A stretch of 6,037 bases of DNA from positions 1-6,037 of the forward strand of contig JAFAVL010000001.1 of NCBI GenBank assembly GCA_019242465.1, given 5' to 3'. The stretch is from Chroococcidiopsidaceae cyanobacterium CP_BM_RX_35. GTDB taxonomy: Bacteria > Cyanobacteriota > Cyanobacteriia > Cyanobacteriales > Chroococcidiopsidaceae. The notes beneath the pieces were generated by a model. That model saw nothing but the letters and a program-made list of their open reading frames with translations. It was not told where the DNA came from and searched no databases. Shown here one piece after another: positions 5,581-6,037 of this stretch (positions are counted from its first letter, which is position 1; the number at the start of each line of letters is the position of its first letter). The position numbers and the translations under genes were made by a program.

Positions 5581-6037
5581 ATGCAAAGACGAGTTTTCCG
5601 GGTAGGACTTTTACTGCTCCTGCCGATTTTGATGACGTTGTGTTGGTGGGTTCAGCCAGCTGCCGCTTTGACGGAAGAACAAAAACTGGTATCCGAAGCT
5701 TGGCGGATTATTAATCGCACTTACCTGGATGACACGTTCAATCATCAAAATTGGGCAGCGGTACGGCAAAAGGTACTCCAACAGCCGTTGAAAGATCAAG
5801 AGGCTACCTACAATGCCATTCAGCAAATGGTAGCGAGTCTTGACGATCCTTTCACTCGCTTATTGAGACCAGAGCAGTACCGCAGCTTGAAGGTTAATAC
5901 GTCTGGTGAACTGACAGGGGTAGGGTTGCAAATTGCACTCGATACCAAAACAGGTCATCTGGAGGTGGTAGCCCCAATCGCTGGCTCACCAGCAGAAAAA
6001 GCTGGCATTCAACCGCGTGATCGCATTGTGCAGATAG
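5581..6037 (+). CDS. ctpA: carboxyl-terminal processing protease, CtpA family (3' end missing)
   Basis: The first 152 codons are visible; family members are usually about 400-430 residues. The ATG at 5581 has AGGA 8 nt upstream. The signal peptide begins MQRRVFRVG, has a leucine-rich core to about residue 20, and a likely cleavage site after QPAAA (25-29), so the enzyme is exported to the lumen or periplasm. The helical N-terminal domain of S41 proteases follows, with the family motif SLDDPFTRLL (87-95 region). The PDZ domain then starts near GELTGVGLQI (109-118) and continues to GSPAEKAGIQPRDRIVQI at the edge. The catalytic Ser and Lys lie beyond the window. CtpA removes the C-terminal extension of the D1 precursor so that the manganese cluster of photosystem II can assemble. 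Cyanobacteria also have CtpB and CtpC, but the position next to petBD favours CtpA. Confidence 0.92.
   Translation, partial: MQRRVFRVGLLLLLPILMTLCWWVQPAAALTEEQKLVSEAWRIINRTYLDDTFNHQNWAAVRQKVLQQPLKDQEATYNAIQQMVASLDDPFTRLLRPEQYRSLKVNTSGELTGVGLQIALDTKTGHLEVVAPIAGSPAEKAGIQPRDRIVQI

Noticed and set aside
5611..5826. Minus-strand open frame of 71 codons
   Set aside because: It is antisense to the ctpA signal peptide and N-terminal domain.
1..6037. A new defence, mobile or biosynthetic system
   Set aside because: Every substantial gene is a core photosynthesis gene, a common regulator family, a scaffold-type membrane protein or a small orphan; no nuclease, transposase, integrase, reverse transcriptase, toxin or biosynthetic core enzyme was found.

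Overview
The window comes from a cyanobacterium. The petB-petD pair of the cytochrome b6f complex and a divergent ctpA (D1-processing protease family) are diagnostic. Two copies of the HIP1 octamer GCGATCGC (851-858, 2767-2774) and a heptad-type CCCCTGC tract fit the same group. The genus cannot be fixed from the sequence. The N-terminus of PetB resembles what I remember of PetB from filamentous or Nostocales-like strains.

Layout, left to right. (1) 1-2106, minus strand: a large membrane protein with an N-terminal RDD domain, a HEAT-like middle and 35 uninterrupted pentapeptide repeats. It runs off the left edge and resembles HglK of heterocyst-forming cyanobacteria. (2) 2107-2384: a divergent intergenic region with two small inverted repeats. 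(3) 2385-2828, plus strand: a small exported protein of unknown function. (4) 2829-3049: a repeat-rich spacer between convergent genes, with a 16-bp inverted repeat enclosing about 170 bp and a C-rich tandem tract. (5) 3899 to 3050, minus strand: a two-gene unit encoding an RsbW-type ATP-binding regulator and a small membrane protein with a C-terminal zinc ribbon. (6) 4011-3942: an intrinsic terminator for the genes to its right. (7) 5233 to 4035, minus strand: petB then petD. (8) 5234-5580: a divergent control region with a strong hairpin. (9) 5581-6037, plus strand: the 5' third of ctpA, cut by the right edge.

Functionally the right half serves the thylakoid membrane: PetB and PetD form the quinone-binding core of cytochrome b6f, and CtpA-family proteases mature the D1 protein of photosystem II. 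The middle pair looks regulatory (partner switching plus a membrane zinc-ribbon protein), and the left gene is probably a membrane-anchored scaffold. I found no CRISPR array, transposase, phage, toxin-antitoxin or defence genes, and no RNA genes. Most of the window is ordinary core cyanobacterial DNA. The points most worth a second look are the regulator/zinc-ribbon pair, the repeat spacer at 2830-3041 and the HglK-like protein.
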